Below, in pieces: positions 55,654 to 64,000 of a stretch of DNA of 64,000 bases. Position numbers and translations under genes: made by a program. Within the stretch, counting starts at the first letter, position 1. Each line of letters opens with the position of its first letter. The stretch lies in NCBI GenBank assembly GCA_964454335.1, contig CAYVVT010000002.1, positions 257,950 through 321,949 of the forward strand, in the 5' to 3' direction. A model generated the notes under the pieces. The model was not told the DNA's origin and made no database searches. It saw only the letters and a program-made list of their open reading frames with translations. The DNA is from CAYVVT01 sp964454335. GTDB lineage: Bacteria; Fidelibacterota; UBA8477; JABMPR01.

Positions 55654-58600
55654 GTGAAACGCTTGTTTACAACGTTGGTTGTTCTCAGCCTCGCTGTGAC
55701 CTTTGGCTTCGCCCAGGTCATTGACGACTTCGAGACGGATATCGGAAATTGGGAAGATCCCAATTATTCCGGGTCTACTTCGGGTGTGCTTGAGAGCTCC
55801 AGTTTTACTGTTTCCACAGAACAGGCCCATGGTGGTTCATCATCTGGTAAATTAGAGCTTCTTGATGATACTGCAGTGGCGGATGGTTATTTCGTCCGGT
55901 TGAACAACCGTGATGATCAGATAGCCCCTGATTCCAAACTTGGTTTCTGGGTCTATACAGCCACCCAGGATGTTGAATTCCGCCTGGTTATCTGGGATAA
56001 CGGTACCGGAGGAGATGGCTACGAAGCGGGTCCCTATTGGACCGTCGCTGCGGCCAATACCTGGGAGTATTTTGAGCTGGATCTGATGACAGCTACTTTC
56101 ACTGGATGGATCACAGGTAACGGTGAGATAAACTCAACGGACTTTGTGACCATCGAAAGTATCCAGCTCAACACCACAACGGATGCAGATGCGGTGTTCT
56201 ACTTCGACGATATCGCCGAGATCGCCTATGTGCCCACTTTTGATGTGACTTTCAGCGTCAACATGAACTTCCAGATCGACGCCGGCAACTTTGTCGTTGG
56301 CACCGATTTCGTTGATGTGGCAGGATCACTGAATGGCTGGGCCGGTGGCGATGTCCTCGCTGACGCCGATGCGGACGGTATCTACGAAGGTACCTTCGCA
56401 GTTGAAGAAGGTGCACTGGAATACAAATTCCGCATCAACGGCACCCAGTGGGAGAATGTTGACAACCGCACCGCCACCATCACTGAGGATACTGTTCTGC
56501 CTACCGTCTGGTACGATGATCAGGAACCCGCTGAACTGGTGAATGTCGAAGTGCTGATCCAGGTGGACATGACCGTCCAGCTGCTGAACGGCAATTTTGA
56601 TCCCGGTGCCGGAGACCTCATCGTTGTCCGCGGTAGCCATGACAACTATGGCAACTGGGGCGGCGCTATCGCTCTGACACTGGATCCGGAACAGACAAAC
56701 GTCTATATCGGTATCCATCAGTTCGATAANNNNNNNNNNGCTGTGGGTAGCGGTCATGAATACAAGTTCGTGATCCTCACCGGCGGTGATCCGGATGCAG
56801 CCATCTGGGAGTCTTCCCCGAACCGTTCCTGGACAGCCACAGGTGACGAAGAAGACAGTGATGCCAACGGCTATGGTGAGATCCTCACCGATGTCGCCTA
56901 CTTTGCCGACATCACTCCCGATGATATCATCACTCAGGATGTCACTGTCAACTTTACTGTTAACCTGATGTCAGCCTATAACGCTCTCATGGCTGGTGAT
57001 ACCCTCATCGATACCCAGACCGGTACCGATGACATCACTGACTGGGCAGAGGTGAACGGCGTCAACATCAACGGTATCCTGAGCCAGTGGTGGGACTGGG
57101 GTAATGACCTCACCTGTGTAGGTGAATGGGCCATGACCCAGGACGGTACTGACCCGATGCTGTATACTTTCAGCTATCTGTATACGGCGGGCCAGGCCAA
57201 GATCCAGCAGTACAAGTATGGTATCAACTCACTGGACAACGAAGCTGGATTCGCCCAGAATCGTGAGGTCACCATTGACGATGCCAGTGCTACGTTCGAC
57301 CTGCCGGAAGACTGTTTCGGCGAACAGAACACTGATACAGCCCTGCCCTTCCCGATGCCCTGTGAGGAGATCGAGATCATTGACTTCTTCTTCTCGGAAT
57401 ACATCGAGGGCAGCAGCAACAACAAGGGTCTTGAGCTGTATAACAATACTGGCGAGACCCTCAACCTGGATGATTTCCAGATCGCACAGTCAGTCAATGG
57501 CGGCGGCTGGGAATACTACCACACATTCCCCGAAGGCGCCACTCTTGCTGCCGGCGATGTCTGGGTCATTGTAACTGACCAGGCCTTCGACGAGATGCAG
57601 GCGGTCGCTGACGAGATCCTGGGTTATCCCAGTGTCGTCCACCACAATGGTGACGATGCCCGTGGTCTGATCAAGGTAGCTGACGGCGATACCCTGTTCC
57701 TGGATGTCATTGGTGTACCCACCGAAGATCCAGGCGCTGGCTGGGATGTTGCCGGTGTGACCGAAGGTACCAAGGATCATACCCTGATCCGTAAGGCCGA
57801 GGTCATGACAGGTAACCTGGACTGGGCAGCTTCTGCCGGTACCAATGCTGAGGATTCCGAATGGATCGTCATGGAGCAGAACTTCATTGCGGGTCTTGGA
57901 CAGCATCCAGACTACACTGTTGATATATTCGTTACCTTCAGTGTCAACATGACCTACCAGATGGAACTCGGCAACTTCATGCCTGACAGCGGTGATTATG
58001 TTGATGTCGCTGGTACCCTGAATGGTTGGGGTGGTGACGACCGTCTGGCTGACGACGATGGTGACGGTATCTGGGAAGCTGCATACCGTGTTGACGCAGG
58101 GACCTTGGAATACAAGTTCCGCATCAACGGTACCGAGTGGGAAAGCGTGGATAATCGTACCGCCGAGATCACGGAAGATACGGTCCTGCCCACAGTCTGG
58201 TTCAACGACCAGGAACCCGTACCCTTCACCAATGTGGAAGTCCTGATCCAGGTCGACATGACCGTCCAGTTACTGGCCGGGAACTTCGATCCGGACGCCG
58301 GCGACCTCATTGTGGTCCGCGGCAGCCATGACAACTATGGCAACTGGGGCGGCGCTGTCGCTCTGACCCTGGATCCGGAACAGACCAATGTCTATGTCGG
58401 TATCCATCAGTTCGACAACATTCCTGTCGGTAGCGGTCACGAATACAAGTTCGTGATCCTCACCGGTGGTGATCCGGATGCAGCGATCTGGGAATCCTCC
58501 CCGAACCGCTCCTGGACAGCTACAGGTGACGAAGAGGACAGTGATGCCAACGGCTACGGCGAGATCTTCACAGAGGTCGCCTACTTTGCCGACATCACCC

Positions 58601-59361
58601 CCGATGATATCATCACCCAGGATGTCACCGTGACATTCAGTGTTGATATCTCCTCTGCCTATCATGCCCTGGCAGCCGGTGACACCCTTATCGATACCCA
58701 GACCGGTACCGATGATATCACTGAATGGTCTGAGGTGAACGGTGTGAACATTAACGGTATCCTTAGCCAGTGGTGGGACTGGGGTAATGACCTCACCTGT
58801 GTGGGTGAATGGGCCATGACCCAGACTGACGGCGATGGTGTCAAGTATAGCTTCGACTATCTCTACACCGCCGGTCAGGCCAAGTTCCAGCAGTACAAGT
58901 ACGGTATCAATTCATTGGACAACGAGGCTGGCTTTGCCCAGAATCGTGAGATGAACATCGATGATGCCGCTGCTACTTACGCACTGCCTGAGGATTGCTT
59001 CGGCTCACAGAACACGGATGAGAACCTGCCATTCCCAGTGAATTGCGCACCGATCTCCATCTTTGCTCTGGGTGGCATCCCCACCGATTATGAGCTGCAG
59101 CAGAACTATCCGAACCCGTTCAACCCAACGACCAACATTCGTTTTGGTCTGCCTGAGAATGGTTACGTGAACCTCACCATTTACAATGGTCTGGGACAGG
59201 CTATTCGGACACTCAAGACCGAGTATCTGAATGCCGGTAACTACCAGGTAACCTGGGATGGTACGGATAGGTACGGCATGTCAGTACCCAGTGGTGTTTA
59301 CTTCTACACCATGACCGCCGGCGATTACAACTTCAGCAAAAAGATGCTGATGCTCAAGTAA
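55654..59361 (+). CDS. Secreted protein with duplicated starch-binding-like modules, lamin-tail domain and T9SS tail (contains assembly gap)
   Basis: The gene starts with GTG at 55654 after a strong ribosome-binding site. About 1235 aa: signal peptide (ending FGFAQ), an N-terminal beta-sandwich of carbohydrate-binding type (DDFETDIGNW), then two near-identical blocks (56245-57363 and 57931-59046). Each contains CBM20/48-like folds (DVAGSLNGW and EYKFRINGT; IVVRGSHDNYGNWGG), with a lamin-tail domain between them (FFSEYIEGSSNNKGLELYN). A T9SS tail closes it (NYPNPFNPTTNIRFGL, GVYFYTM). No catalytic motif is seen, so it probably binds glucan on the surface. Ten Ns at 56730-56739 replace part of the first block; the real length is uncertain by a few codons. 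Confidence 0.85.
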   Translation: MKRLFTTLVVLSLAVTFGFAQVIDDFETDIGNWEDPNYSGSTSGVLESSSFTVSTEQAHGGSSSGKLELLDDTAVADGYFVRLNNRDDQIAPDSKLGFWVYTATQDVEFRLVIWDNGTGGDGYEAGPYWTVAAANTWEYFELDLMTATFTGWITGNGEINSTDFVTIESIQLNTTTDADAVFYFDDIAEIAYVPTFDVTFSVNMNFQIDAGNFVVGTDFVDVAGSLNGWAGGDVLADADADGIYEGTFAVEEGALEYKFRINGTQWENVDNRTATITEDTVLPTVWYDDQEPAELVNVEVLIQVDMTVQLLNGNFDPGAGDLIVVRGSHDNYGNWGGAIALTLDPEQTNVYIGIHQFDXXXXAVGSGHEYKFVILTGGDPDAAIWESSPNRSWTATGDEEDSDANGYGEILTDVAYFADITPDDIITQDVTVNFTVNLMSAYNALMAGDTLIDTQTGTDDITDWAEVNGVNINGILSQWWDWGNDLTCVGEWAMTQDGTDPMLYTFSYLYTAGQAKIQQYKYGINSLDNEAGFAQNREVTIDDASATFDLPEDCFGEQNTDTALPFPMPCEEIEIIDFFFSEYIEGSSNNKGLELYNNTGETLNLDDFQIAQSVNGGGWEYYHTFPEGATLAAGDVWVIVTDQAFDEMQAVADEILGYPSVVHHNGDDARGLIKVADGDTLFLDVIGVPTEDPGAGWDVAGVTEGTKDHTLIRKAEVMTGNLDWAASAGTNAEDSEWIVMEQNFIAGLGQHPDYTVDIFVTFSVNMTYQMELGNFMPDSGDYVDVAGTLNGWGGDDRLADDDGDGIWEAAYRVDAGTLEYKFRINGTEWESVDNRTAEITEDTVLPTVWFNDQEPVPFTNVEVLIQVDMTVQLLAGNFDPDAGDLIVVRGSHDNYGNWGGAVALTLDPEQTNVYVGIHQFDNIPVGSGHEYKFVILTGGDPDAAIWESSPNRSWTATGDEEDSDANGYGEIFTEVAYFADITPDDIITQDVTVTFSVDISSAYHALAAGDTLIDTQTGTDDITEWSEVNGVNINGILSQWWDWGNDLTCVGEWAMTQTDGDGVKYSFDYLYTAGQAKFQQYKYGINSLDNEAGFAQNREMNIDDAAATYALPEDCFGSQNTDENLPFPVNCAPISIFALGGIPTDYELQQNYPNPFNPTTNIRFGLPENGYVNLTIYNGLGQAIRTLKTEYLNAGNYQVTWDGTDRYGMSVPSGVYFYTMTAGDYNFSKKMLMLK
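56245..57363 (+). repeat. Direct repeat copy 1 (~1.1 kb) in the secreted glucan-binding protein
   Basis: This block and 57931-59046 share nearly all protein motifs in order (NMNFQIDAGNF / NMTYQMELGNF, RGSHDNYGNWGG, SGHEYKFVILTGGDPDA, ILSQWWDWGNDLTCVGEW). It holds the N gap. Confidence 0.8.
56730..56739. other. Assembly gap (10 Ns)
   Basis: Ten unknown bases lie in copy 1 of the repeat, between HQFD and VGSGHEYK. Copy 2 has HQFDNIPVGSGHEYK there, two residues shorter than copy 1 with the Ns counted, so the N length is probably arbitrary. Confidence 0.95.
57931..59046 (+). repeat. Direct repeat copy 2 (~1.1 kb)
   Basis: This is the second copy of the starch-binding-like block, complete, ending at DCFGSQNTDENLPFP against DCFGEQNTDTALPFP in copy 1. 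Confidence 0.8.
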
Positions 59362-59384
59362 TTGCGAATGGTCTAGCATATCGG

Positions 59385-59426
59385 AACAGGGTGGTGGATC
59401 TCGATCTGCCACCCTGTTTCATTTAA
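59385..59426 (+). terminator. Terminator-like hairpin after the secreted glucan-binding gene
   Basis: AACAGGGTGG (59385-59394) pairs with CCACCCTGTT (59409-59418), followed by a T-rich stretch (TTCATTT). It lies between the secreted protein gene and the esterase gene and may end the first transcript of the locus. Confidence 0.75.
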
Positions 59427-59440
59427 AAACCGAGAGAGCA

Positions 59441-60700
59441 TTGCAACATTTAAGATTTTTAGCTTTGATCCTGGTGACCCTGGTGATTTTTCAGGGTTGC
59501 AATCCCGAACTCACGAATCCCGGCCCATCAGAAACGACCACCTCAGAGGGTGTCGCACGGCCGGAAAACGATCGTGAGTGGGAAAGTTTCAATGATTTCA
59601 TTACTTCGGTCTATCAGGCTGCCGATTCCAACAAGCAGGCACTGGTAGATTCCTTCCTCATCTGGGCAGATGATCTTACCGGTATACCCTTCATCGAGGA
59701 AAATACAGCCTGGTTCCTGTACACGAGCAATTCTGTATCCAGCGTACAGGTCGCTGGTGATTTCAATGGCTGGAATCCCAACGGCTCCAGTCTCAACCAT
59801 CTCACAGGGACAAACCTCCATTATCGCGGGGAAGATTTCGAGATGGATGCCCGGCTTGATTATAAGTTCGTTCTGAACGGCAATAACTGGATCCTGGATC
59901 CACGCAATCCTTGCACCTGTTCCGGGGGCTATGGTCCCAATTCAGAATTGTCGATGCCCAACTATGTGCAGCCGCCTGAAATACAGACCTATGATATTCC
60001 ACACGGAAGTCTGGAGAGCTTCTATTTCAGCGATACGACACAGGGCCGCACCCGGAGCGTGAAAGTGTACCTGCCTGCCGGTTACGAGATGGGCAGCGAA
60101 ACCTTCCGTACGGCATATTTCCACGATGGCGGGGAATACATCTCGCTGGGTTATGCCCGTAACGTGCTTGATTATCTGATCTACCACGAGGAGATCCCAC
60201 CCATCATCGGGGTTTTTGTGAATCCTACGAACCGGATGGAAGAGTACGCCTACGATTACAACTTCATGTCCATGTTCGTCAACGAACTGGTGACTCATAT
60301 CGATACCACCTACAGGACTTCTCAGCTTCCAGAGCATCGTGCAGTGATCGGGGTGAGTCTCGGAGGACTGGCATCCCTGTTCTTCACCATACAACATCCG
60401 GAAGTTTTTCTCAAGTGTGGGGCTTATTCACCTGCGATCTGGGGCGAATACAATGATGTTGTAGCAATGTATGAGAACAGCCCCGTACTGCCGGCGAAGA
60501 TCTACATCGATGGCGGCACCTACGAGGCCAGCTTTCTGGATGCTGCCTTTGAACTGCACCTGTACCTTGACGCCAATGGTTGGGATACCAGAGCATTCGT
60601 ATGGCACGAAGGTCACTCCTGGGGCGCCTGGCGTGCCCACCTTGATGAGTCCCTGAAATATTTCTGGCCGATGACGGCCACCGGGATAGACGAAGGATAA
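59441..60700 (+). CDS. Esterase lipoprotein with N-terminal CBM48-like domain
   Basis: The start is TTG at 59441, preceded by GAGAGA, directly before the lipoprotein signal (lipobox VIFQGC, C20). The 419-aa protein has a CBM48/E-set domain (about 85-175, SVQVAGDFNGWNPN and YKFVLNGNNW), then an alpha/beta-hydrolase of the esterase D/enterochelin-esterase type with the nucleophile S306 in GVSLGG and the histidine in HEGHSWGAW. It probably removes acyl groups from, or otherwise attacks, substituted glucans in the envelope. It is 10 bases from the ABC-fusion gene, so they are likely cotranscribed. Confidence 0.85.
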   Translation: MQHLRFLALILVTLVIFQGCNPELTNPGPSETTTSEGVARPENDREWESFNDFITSVYQAADSNKQALVDSFLIWADDLTGIPFIEENTAWFLYTSNSVSSVQVAGDFNGWNPNGSSLNHLTGTNLHYRGEDFEMDARLDYKFVLNGNNWILDPRNPCTCSGGYGPNSELSMPNYVQPPEIQTYDIPHGSLESFYFSDTTQGRTRSVKVYLPAGYEMGSETFRTAYFHDGGEYISLGYARNVLDYLIYHEEIPPIIGVFVNPTNRMEEYAYDYNFMSMFVNELVTHIDTTYRTSQLPEHRAVIGVSLGGLASLFFTIQHPEVFLKCGAYSPAIWGEYNDVVAMYENSPVLPAKIYIDGGTYEASFLDAAFELHLYLDANGWDTRAFVWHEGHSWGAWRAHLDESLKYFWPMTATGIDEG

Positions 60701-60710
60701 CCGCTCTCTG

Positions 60711-62963
60711 GTGAGACAAAGTAGATCCATATTATTCCTTCTCCTTGTGTTCTACCTCTCCGCAGCAAGCCAGGAGGTCACGGAACTGCATCTGTGGCAT
60801 CCAATGCCCGCTCCCAGCCGGGCAGTTCTGAATGAGCTCATCGCGCAGTACGAGACCGAGAATCCACATATCAAGGTCAACCTGTTGTACAAGGAGAATG
60901 AAGAAGTACGGATGGCCTACATGTCCGCCACGGGCTTCACCGATGGCGGGCCGGACCTTCTATATGGGCCCAGCGATTTCACAGGAGCCCTGTGGGAAAT
61001 GGACATCATCCGGCCGCTTGATGACCTCTTTACGCCTGATGAACTGGCCGATTTCGATCCCACAGGACTGACCTATTACAAAGGGAAACTGTACCAGGTG
61101 GGGGATGAGCTGGGAAATCACCTGGCCCTGGTCTGGAACAAACGGCTCTTCGCGGAGGTCGGTCTGGACCGCGCCCCCGAAACTCTCAGTGAACTGGTTG
61201 AATACGGTAAGCTTCTCACCCGTGATCTTGACGGTGATGGCCTGGTGGACCAGCATGGCCTGGTCTGGAACTTCACCGAGCCATTCTTCTTCATGCCCTT
61301 CTACAGCTCCTGGGGCGGTTGGGTCATGGATGCCGACCAACAGCCTACCCTGGACAATGATGCAGCGGTAACGGCCTTCAAGTTCGTCACGGCCATGCGT
61401 GATGAGCACAAGATCATTCCCCAGGAATGCGATTACGATATCGCTGATTCAAAGTTCAATTCCGGGAGGGCCGGCATGCTTATCAATGGCGCCTGGGCCT
61501 GGGGCAAATACATGCAAAGCCCGCATGTGGATTTTGGACTGGCAGTCCTGCCGCTGAACGAGGAAACCGGTATATATCCGGCCCCCATGGTTGCCACGAA
61601 AGGTTATTATCTCAATCCATATTTGAAGGATGACCGTCTGGATGAGGTGGTGAAGCTGGTAAAATTCCTTACGAGCCCCGATGCTCAATTCAAATATGCC
61701 ACGCGTCTGGCCACCATTCCCACCCGTTATTCCGTACGGGCACGTCCGGAGATCTCAGGTGATCCTGTTATCCGCACCTCCATCGAACAGGTGGGCCATG
61801 GAAAAGCCATGCCCATCTCACCGGAAATGCGAGCCATCTGGGACGCCATGCGCCCGGCCTATCAAAATGTCCTGGGTGGCAGCATGACCCCACAGGAAGG
61901 GGCTGCCTACCAGCAGAAACTGGCTGTGCAGAAGGTTGCGGAGCTTTATGAAGGTACAGGGGAAGTAAGCGGAAATATTACCGCCATCGTGGTATATGCA
62001 GCCTTCCTGGCGGCTGCACTGTGGGCCATGTATAAACTGGTGGTTGCCTTCATCATACCCATGTGGCGCGGCCAGACCGGGATGGATCTGGGCAATGCCC
62101 GCTTTGCGGTGATCATGACGGCTCCGGCAGCCCTGTTCATCTTTGGTGTGGTGGTCTACCCGTTCTTCTATAACCTGGTGATCTCTTTCTCAAACATGGG
62201 GCTTACCACCGTACGGGACTGGCGCATCATCGGACTGGCCCAGTATGGCAAGGTCTTTACCGATCCGCAGTTCTATACCTTCTTTATCAAGACCGTGATC
62301 TGGACGCTTGTGAACGTGAGCCTGCATGTCAGTCTGGGGATCTTCCTGGCCGTCCTGTTGAACCGGCCCCTTCCCGGAAAGGGCATCATCCGCGTGCTGC
62401 TGGTCCTGCCCTGGGCGGTACCCAGCTATATCACCGCCCTGACCTGGCGGGGAATGTTCAATATCAACTACGGCGCTGTTAATGTCATTCTGAAGAAGGC
62501 TTTCGGGCTCGAGCCCATCACCTGGCTCATCGATCCCACCAATGCTTTTATCGCCACTATCATTACCAATGTCTGGCTGGGGATCCCGTTCATGATGCTT
62601 ATCGCACTGGGTGGTCTGCAGTCCATTCCACGGGAGCTCTACGAAGCCGCTTCCATCGATGGGGCCTCGGGCTGGCAGCAGTTCAAGAAGATCACATTGC
62701 CGCTGCTGCGCCCGGTGATGATCCCGGCCATCACCCTGGGCATTGTCTGGACCTTCAATAATATCAATGTGGTGTGGCTGGTCTCAAATGGCGGGCAACC
62801 TGGTGACCAGACCCATATCCTGGTAAGCTTTGTCTACCGCGCCGCCTTCAATCTGTATCGATACGGCTATGCCGCTGCTTTCAGTTTTCTCATTTTCCTG
62901 ATGCTGGCCTTCTTCTCCATCAGATTCATGAAACGAGAAAATGTGGCTGCTGCGGCACATTAG
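60711..62963 (+). CDS. Fusion of solute-binding protein (MalE-like) with ABC permease (MalF-like)
   Basis: The start is GTG at 60711. The 750-aa product has a signal peptide (1-20), an extracellular solute-binding protein of the maltose type (about 22-410, with HPMPAPSRAVLN, LVWNKRLFAEVGL and MLINGAWAWGKY), one extra membrane segment (about 419-445), then a complete MalF-like permease (about 455-750) with the EAA loop EAASIDGASGWQQFKK. Thus the receptor is tethered to the transporter, removing free diffusion. The second permease follows at once. No ATPase gene is present in the window, so a shared one elsewhere is likely. Confidence 0.9.
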   Translation: MRQSRSILFLLLVFYLSAASQEVTELHLWHPMPAPSRAVLNELIAQYETENPHIKVNLLYKENEEVRMAYMSATGFTDGGPDLLYGPSDFTGALWEMDIIRPLDDLFTPDELADFDPTGLTYYKGKLYQVGDELGNHLALVWNKRLFAEVGLDRAPETLSELVEYGKLLTRDLDGDGLVDQHGLVWNFTEPFFFMPFYSSWGGWVMDADQQPTLDNDAAVTAFKFVTAMRDEHKIIPQECDYDIADSKFNSGRAGMLINGAWAWGKYMQSPHVDFGLAVLPLNEETGIYPAPMVATKGYYLNPYLKDDRLDEVVKLVKFLTSPDAQFKYATRLATIPTRYSVRARPEISGDPVIRTSIEQVGHGKAMPISPEMRAIWDAMRPAYQNVLGGSMTPQEGAAYQQKLAVQKVAELYEGTGEVSGNITAIVVYAAFLAAALWAMYKLVVAFIIPMWRGQTGMDLGNARFAVIMTAPAALFIFGVVVYPFFYNLVISFSNMGLTTVRDWRIIGLAQYGKVFTDPQFYTFFIKTVIWTLVNVSLHVSLGIFLAVLLNRPLPGKGIIRVLLVLPWAVPSYITALTWRGMFNINYGAVNVILKKAFGLEPITWLIDPTNAFIATIITNVWLGIPFMMLIALGGLQSIPRELYEAASIDGASGWQQFKKITLPLLRPVMIPAITLGIVWTFNNINVVWLVSNGGQPGDQTHILVSFVYRAAFNLYRYGYAAAFSFLIFLMLAFFSIRFMKRENVAAAAH

Positions 62964-62970
62964 GGGAAAC

Positions 62971-63804
62971 ATGAACAGGCAGACACCCATACAGTACATC
63001 ATCATTTACAGCCTCCTGCTGATATTCGTGGCCTGGTCCATCTATCCCATCCTGCGGGTCGTGACCATCTCCATCCGGCCTGGAGACAACCTCCTGAATG
63101 AAAGCCTGCGTATCATTCCACAGGATTGGTCCTTTGACAACTATTTCAGACTTTTTACGGAACAACCCTTTCTCATATGGTTACGCAATTCTCTCCTGGT
63201 GACAGCGGTGGTGATGATCACCGGGGTGGCCCTGGCCTCAACGGCAGGCTATGCGCTTTCCAGATTCAGGTTTCCCGGCCGGGAGAGTGCCCTGTTGAGC
63301 TTGCTGGTGACACAGATGTTCCCAGCAACGATGCTGATCCTGCCCATGTTCATCATGTTGTCCCGCCTGCATCTCATCAACACATATATCGGGCTGATCA
63401 TCATCTACTCTTCTACGGTCCTACCCTTCTGTGTCTGGCAGATGAAAGGATTCTATGATACAATCCCGTACTCACTGGAGGAGGCGGCTCGAATAGACGG
63501 GGCCTCCCGATTCGTAGCCTTCTACAAGATCATCCTGCCATTGGCTTCACCAGCTCTGGTGATCACCGCACTTTTCTCCTTCATGTCCTCCTGGACCGAA
63601 TACATCGTCGCCGCCCAGGTCCTCTGGTACGAGGACCTGTTCACCCTGCCCATCGGTCTGAAGTCATTCCAGGCGAATATGACCACGGAATGGGGGCTGT
63701 ATGCGGCTGGTGCCATCATCGTATCCATTCCAGCCGTGGCCCTGTTCCTGTTTCTCACCAAGTATCTCATTGGCGGGCTCACACTGGGTTCAGTGAAGGG
63801 TTGA
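62971..63804 (+). CDS. ABC transporter permease (MalG-like)
   Basis: ATG at 62971 is preferred over the in-frame ATG at 62941, because TAGGGGAAAC lies directly before it; it gives 277 aa. There are six hydrophobic segments and the EAA motif EAARIDGASRFVAFYK for contact with the ATPase. It should pair with the MalF domain of the upstream fusion to import maltodextrin-like sugars. It begins 7 bases after the stop of the fusion gene. Confidence 0.92.
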   Translation: MNRQTPIQYIIIYSLLLIFVAWSIYPILRVVTISIRPGDNLLNESLRIIPQDWSFDNYFRLFTEQPFLIWLRNSLLVTAVVMITGVALASTAGYALSRFRFPGRESALLSLLVTQMFPATMLILPMFIMLSRLHLINTYIGLIIIYSSTVLPFCVWQMKGFYDTIPYSLEEAARIDGASRFVAFYKIILPLASPALVITALFSFMSSWTEYIVAAQVLWYEDLFTLPIGLKSFQANMTTEWGLYAAGAIIVSIPAVALFLFLTKYLIGGLTLGSVKG

Positions 63805-63858
63805 ACAGGACCGGAACACTTGATTCAGTACAAAATTGAATAGATATGGAGAGCATGA

Positions 63859-64000
63859 ATGCCTCAACTCAAAAGCACACTGATCGTTACACTGGCCATA
63901 ATCCTGCTTATGGGATGTGAGCCATTGACGACAGAGACAAAAGACCTTGGGGGTACCTGGCAGTTTGCACTGGATAGCAGCAATACAGGTGAAGATCTCG
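63859..64000 (+). CDS. Start of a lipoprotein, probably a glycoside hydrolase of GH2-like type (3' truncated)
   Basis: ATG at 63859 follows GGAGAGC. The 47 visible residues are a lipoprotein signal (lipobox ILLMGC) and then LGGTWQFALDSSNTGE, which resembles the first strand of GH2 (beta-galactosidase-type) jelly-roll domains. The gene runs off the window, so the family is tentative. Its position after the importer suggests a sugar-processing role. Confidence 0.6.
   Translation, partial: MPQLKSTLIVTLAIILLMGCEPLTTETKDLGGTWQFALDSSNTGEDL

Overview
The window looks like a chromosomal contig from an uncultured marine-type member of the Fibrobacterota-Chlorobiota-Bacteroidota neighbourhood, most plausibly Candidatus Marinimicrobia (SAR406/Neomarinimicrobiota) or a close phylum such as Calditrichota, Ignavibacteria or KSB1. 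The reasons are large secreted proteins ending in type IX secretion (T9SS/Por)-type C-terminal domains, a PorV/PorQ-like barrel, gingipain-family (C25) peptidases, a TonB receptor with a carboxypeptidase-regulatory-like domain, and frequent TTG/GTG starts. This assignment is inference. A run of 10 Ns at 56730-56739 marks an assembly gap. No rRNA, tRNA, CRISPR array, phage or insertion sequence was recognised. No stretch over 300 bases lacks a gene.

Region 1 (1-21481, + strand) is a block of exported proteins: the 3' end of a C25-like paralogue, a C25 peptidase with dockerin, a 1000-aa repeat protein, an M14 carboxypeptidase and two more C25 proteins. It is followed after 23 bases by an OmpR-type response regulator and a sensor kinase. 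The C25 paralogues share a nidogen (NIDO)-like beta module, and they differ in whether they end in a dockerin, a T9SS-type tail, or both.

Region 2 (21669-38063) holds housekeeping and salvage genes. A + strand run has a deoxynucleoside kinase, a metallophosphoesterase lipoprotein, a tautomerase-like protein, a DUF1932-type dehydrogenase and a thioredoxin-like protein. A - strand unit has MBL-fold hydrolase, ICMT-like methyltransferase, GT2 and SDR genes. dGTPase is on the + strand. A tightly packed - strand operon runs M23 peptidase, rhomboid, cdd, tdk, nupC, adk, coaE. A DksA-like protein, a zinc-ribbon protein and a DUF3467 protein follow, closed by a clear terminator.

Region 3 (38110-47275) has a copper P-type ATPase, divergent from a lipoprotein/cytochrome gene and a heme-motif barrel-like protein. 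Next is selD, which reads through an in-frame UGA followed by a SECIS-like hairpin and so appears to be a selenoprotein, then a GH13 lipoprotein and a parvulin-type isomerase.

Region 4 (47526-64000, + strand) resembles a glucan-uptake locus: TonB receptor, large secreted partner, PorV-like protein, a secreted protein with duplicated starch-binding-like modules, an esterase with a CBM48-like domain, a MalE-MalF fusion, MalG, and the start of a lipoprotein resembling GH2. The likely flow is surface binding and hydrolysis, TonB-dependent outer-membrane uptake, further periplasmic processing, and ABC import. No SusD homologue and no ATPase subunit (MalK) is encoded in the window.
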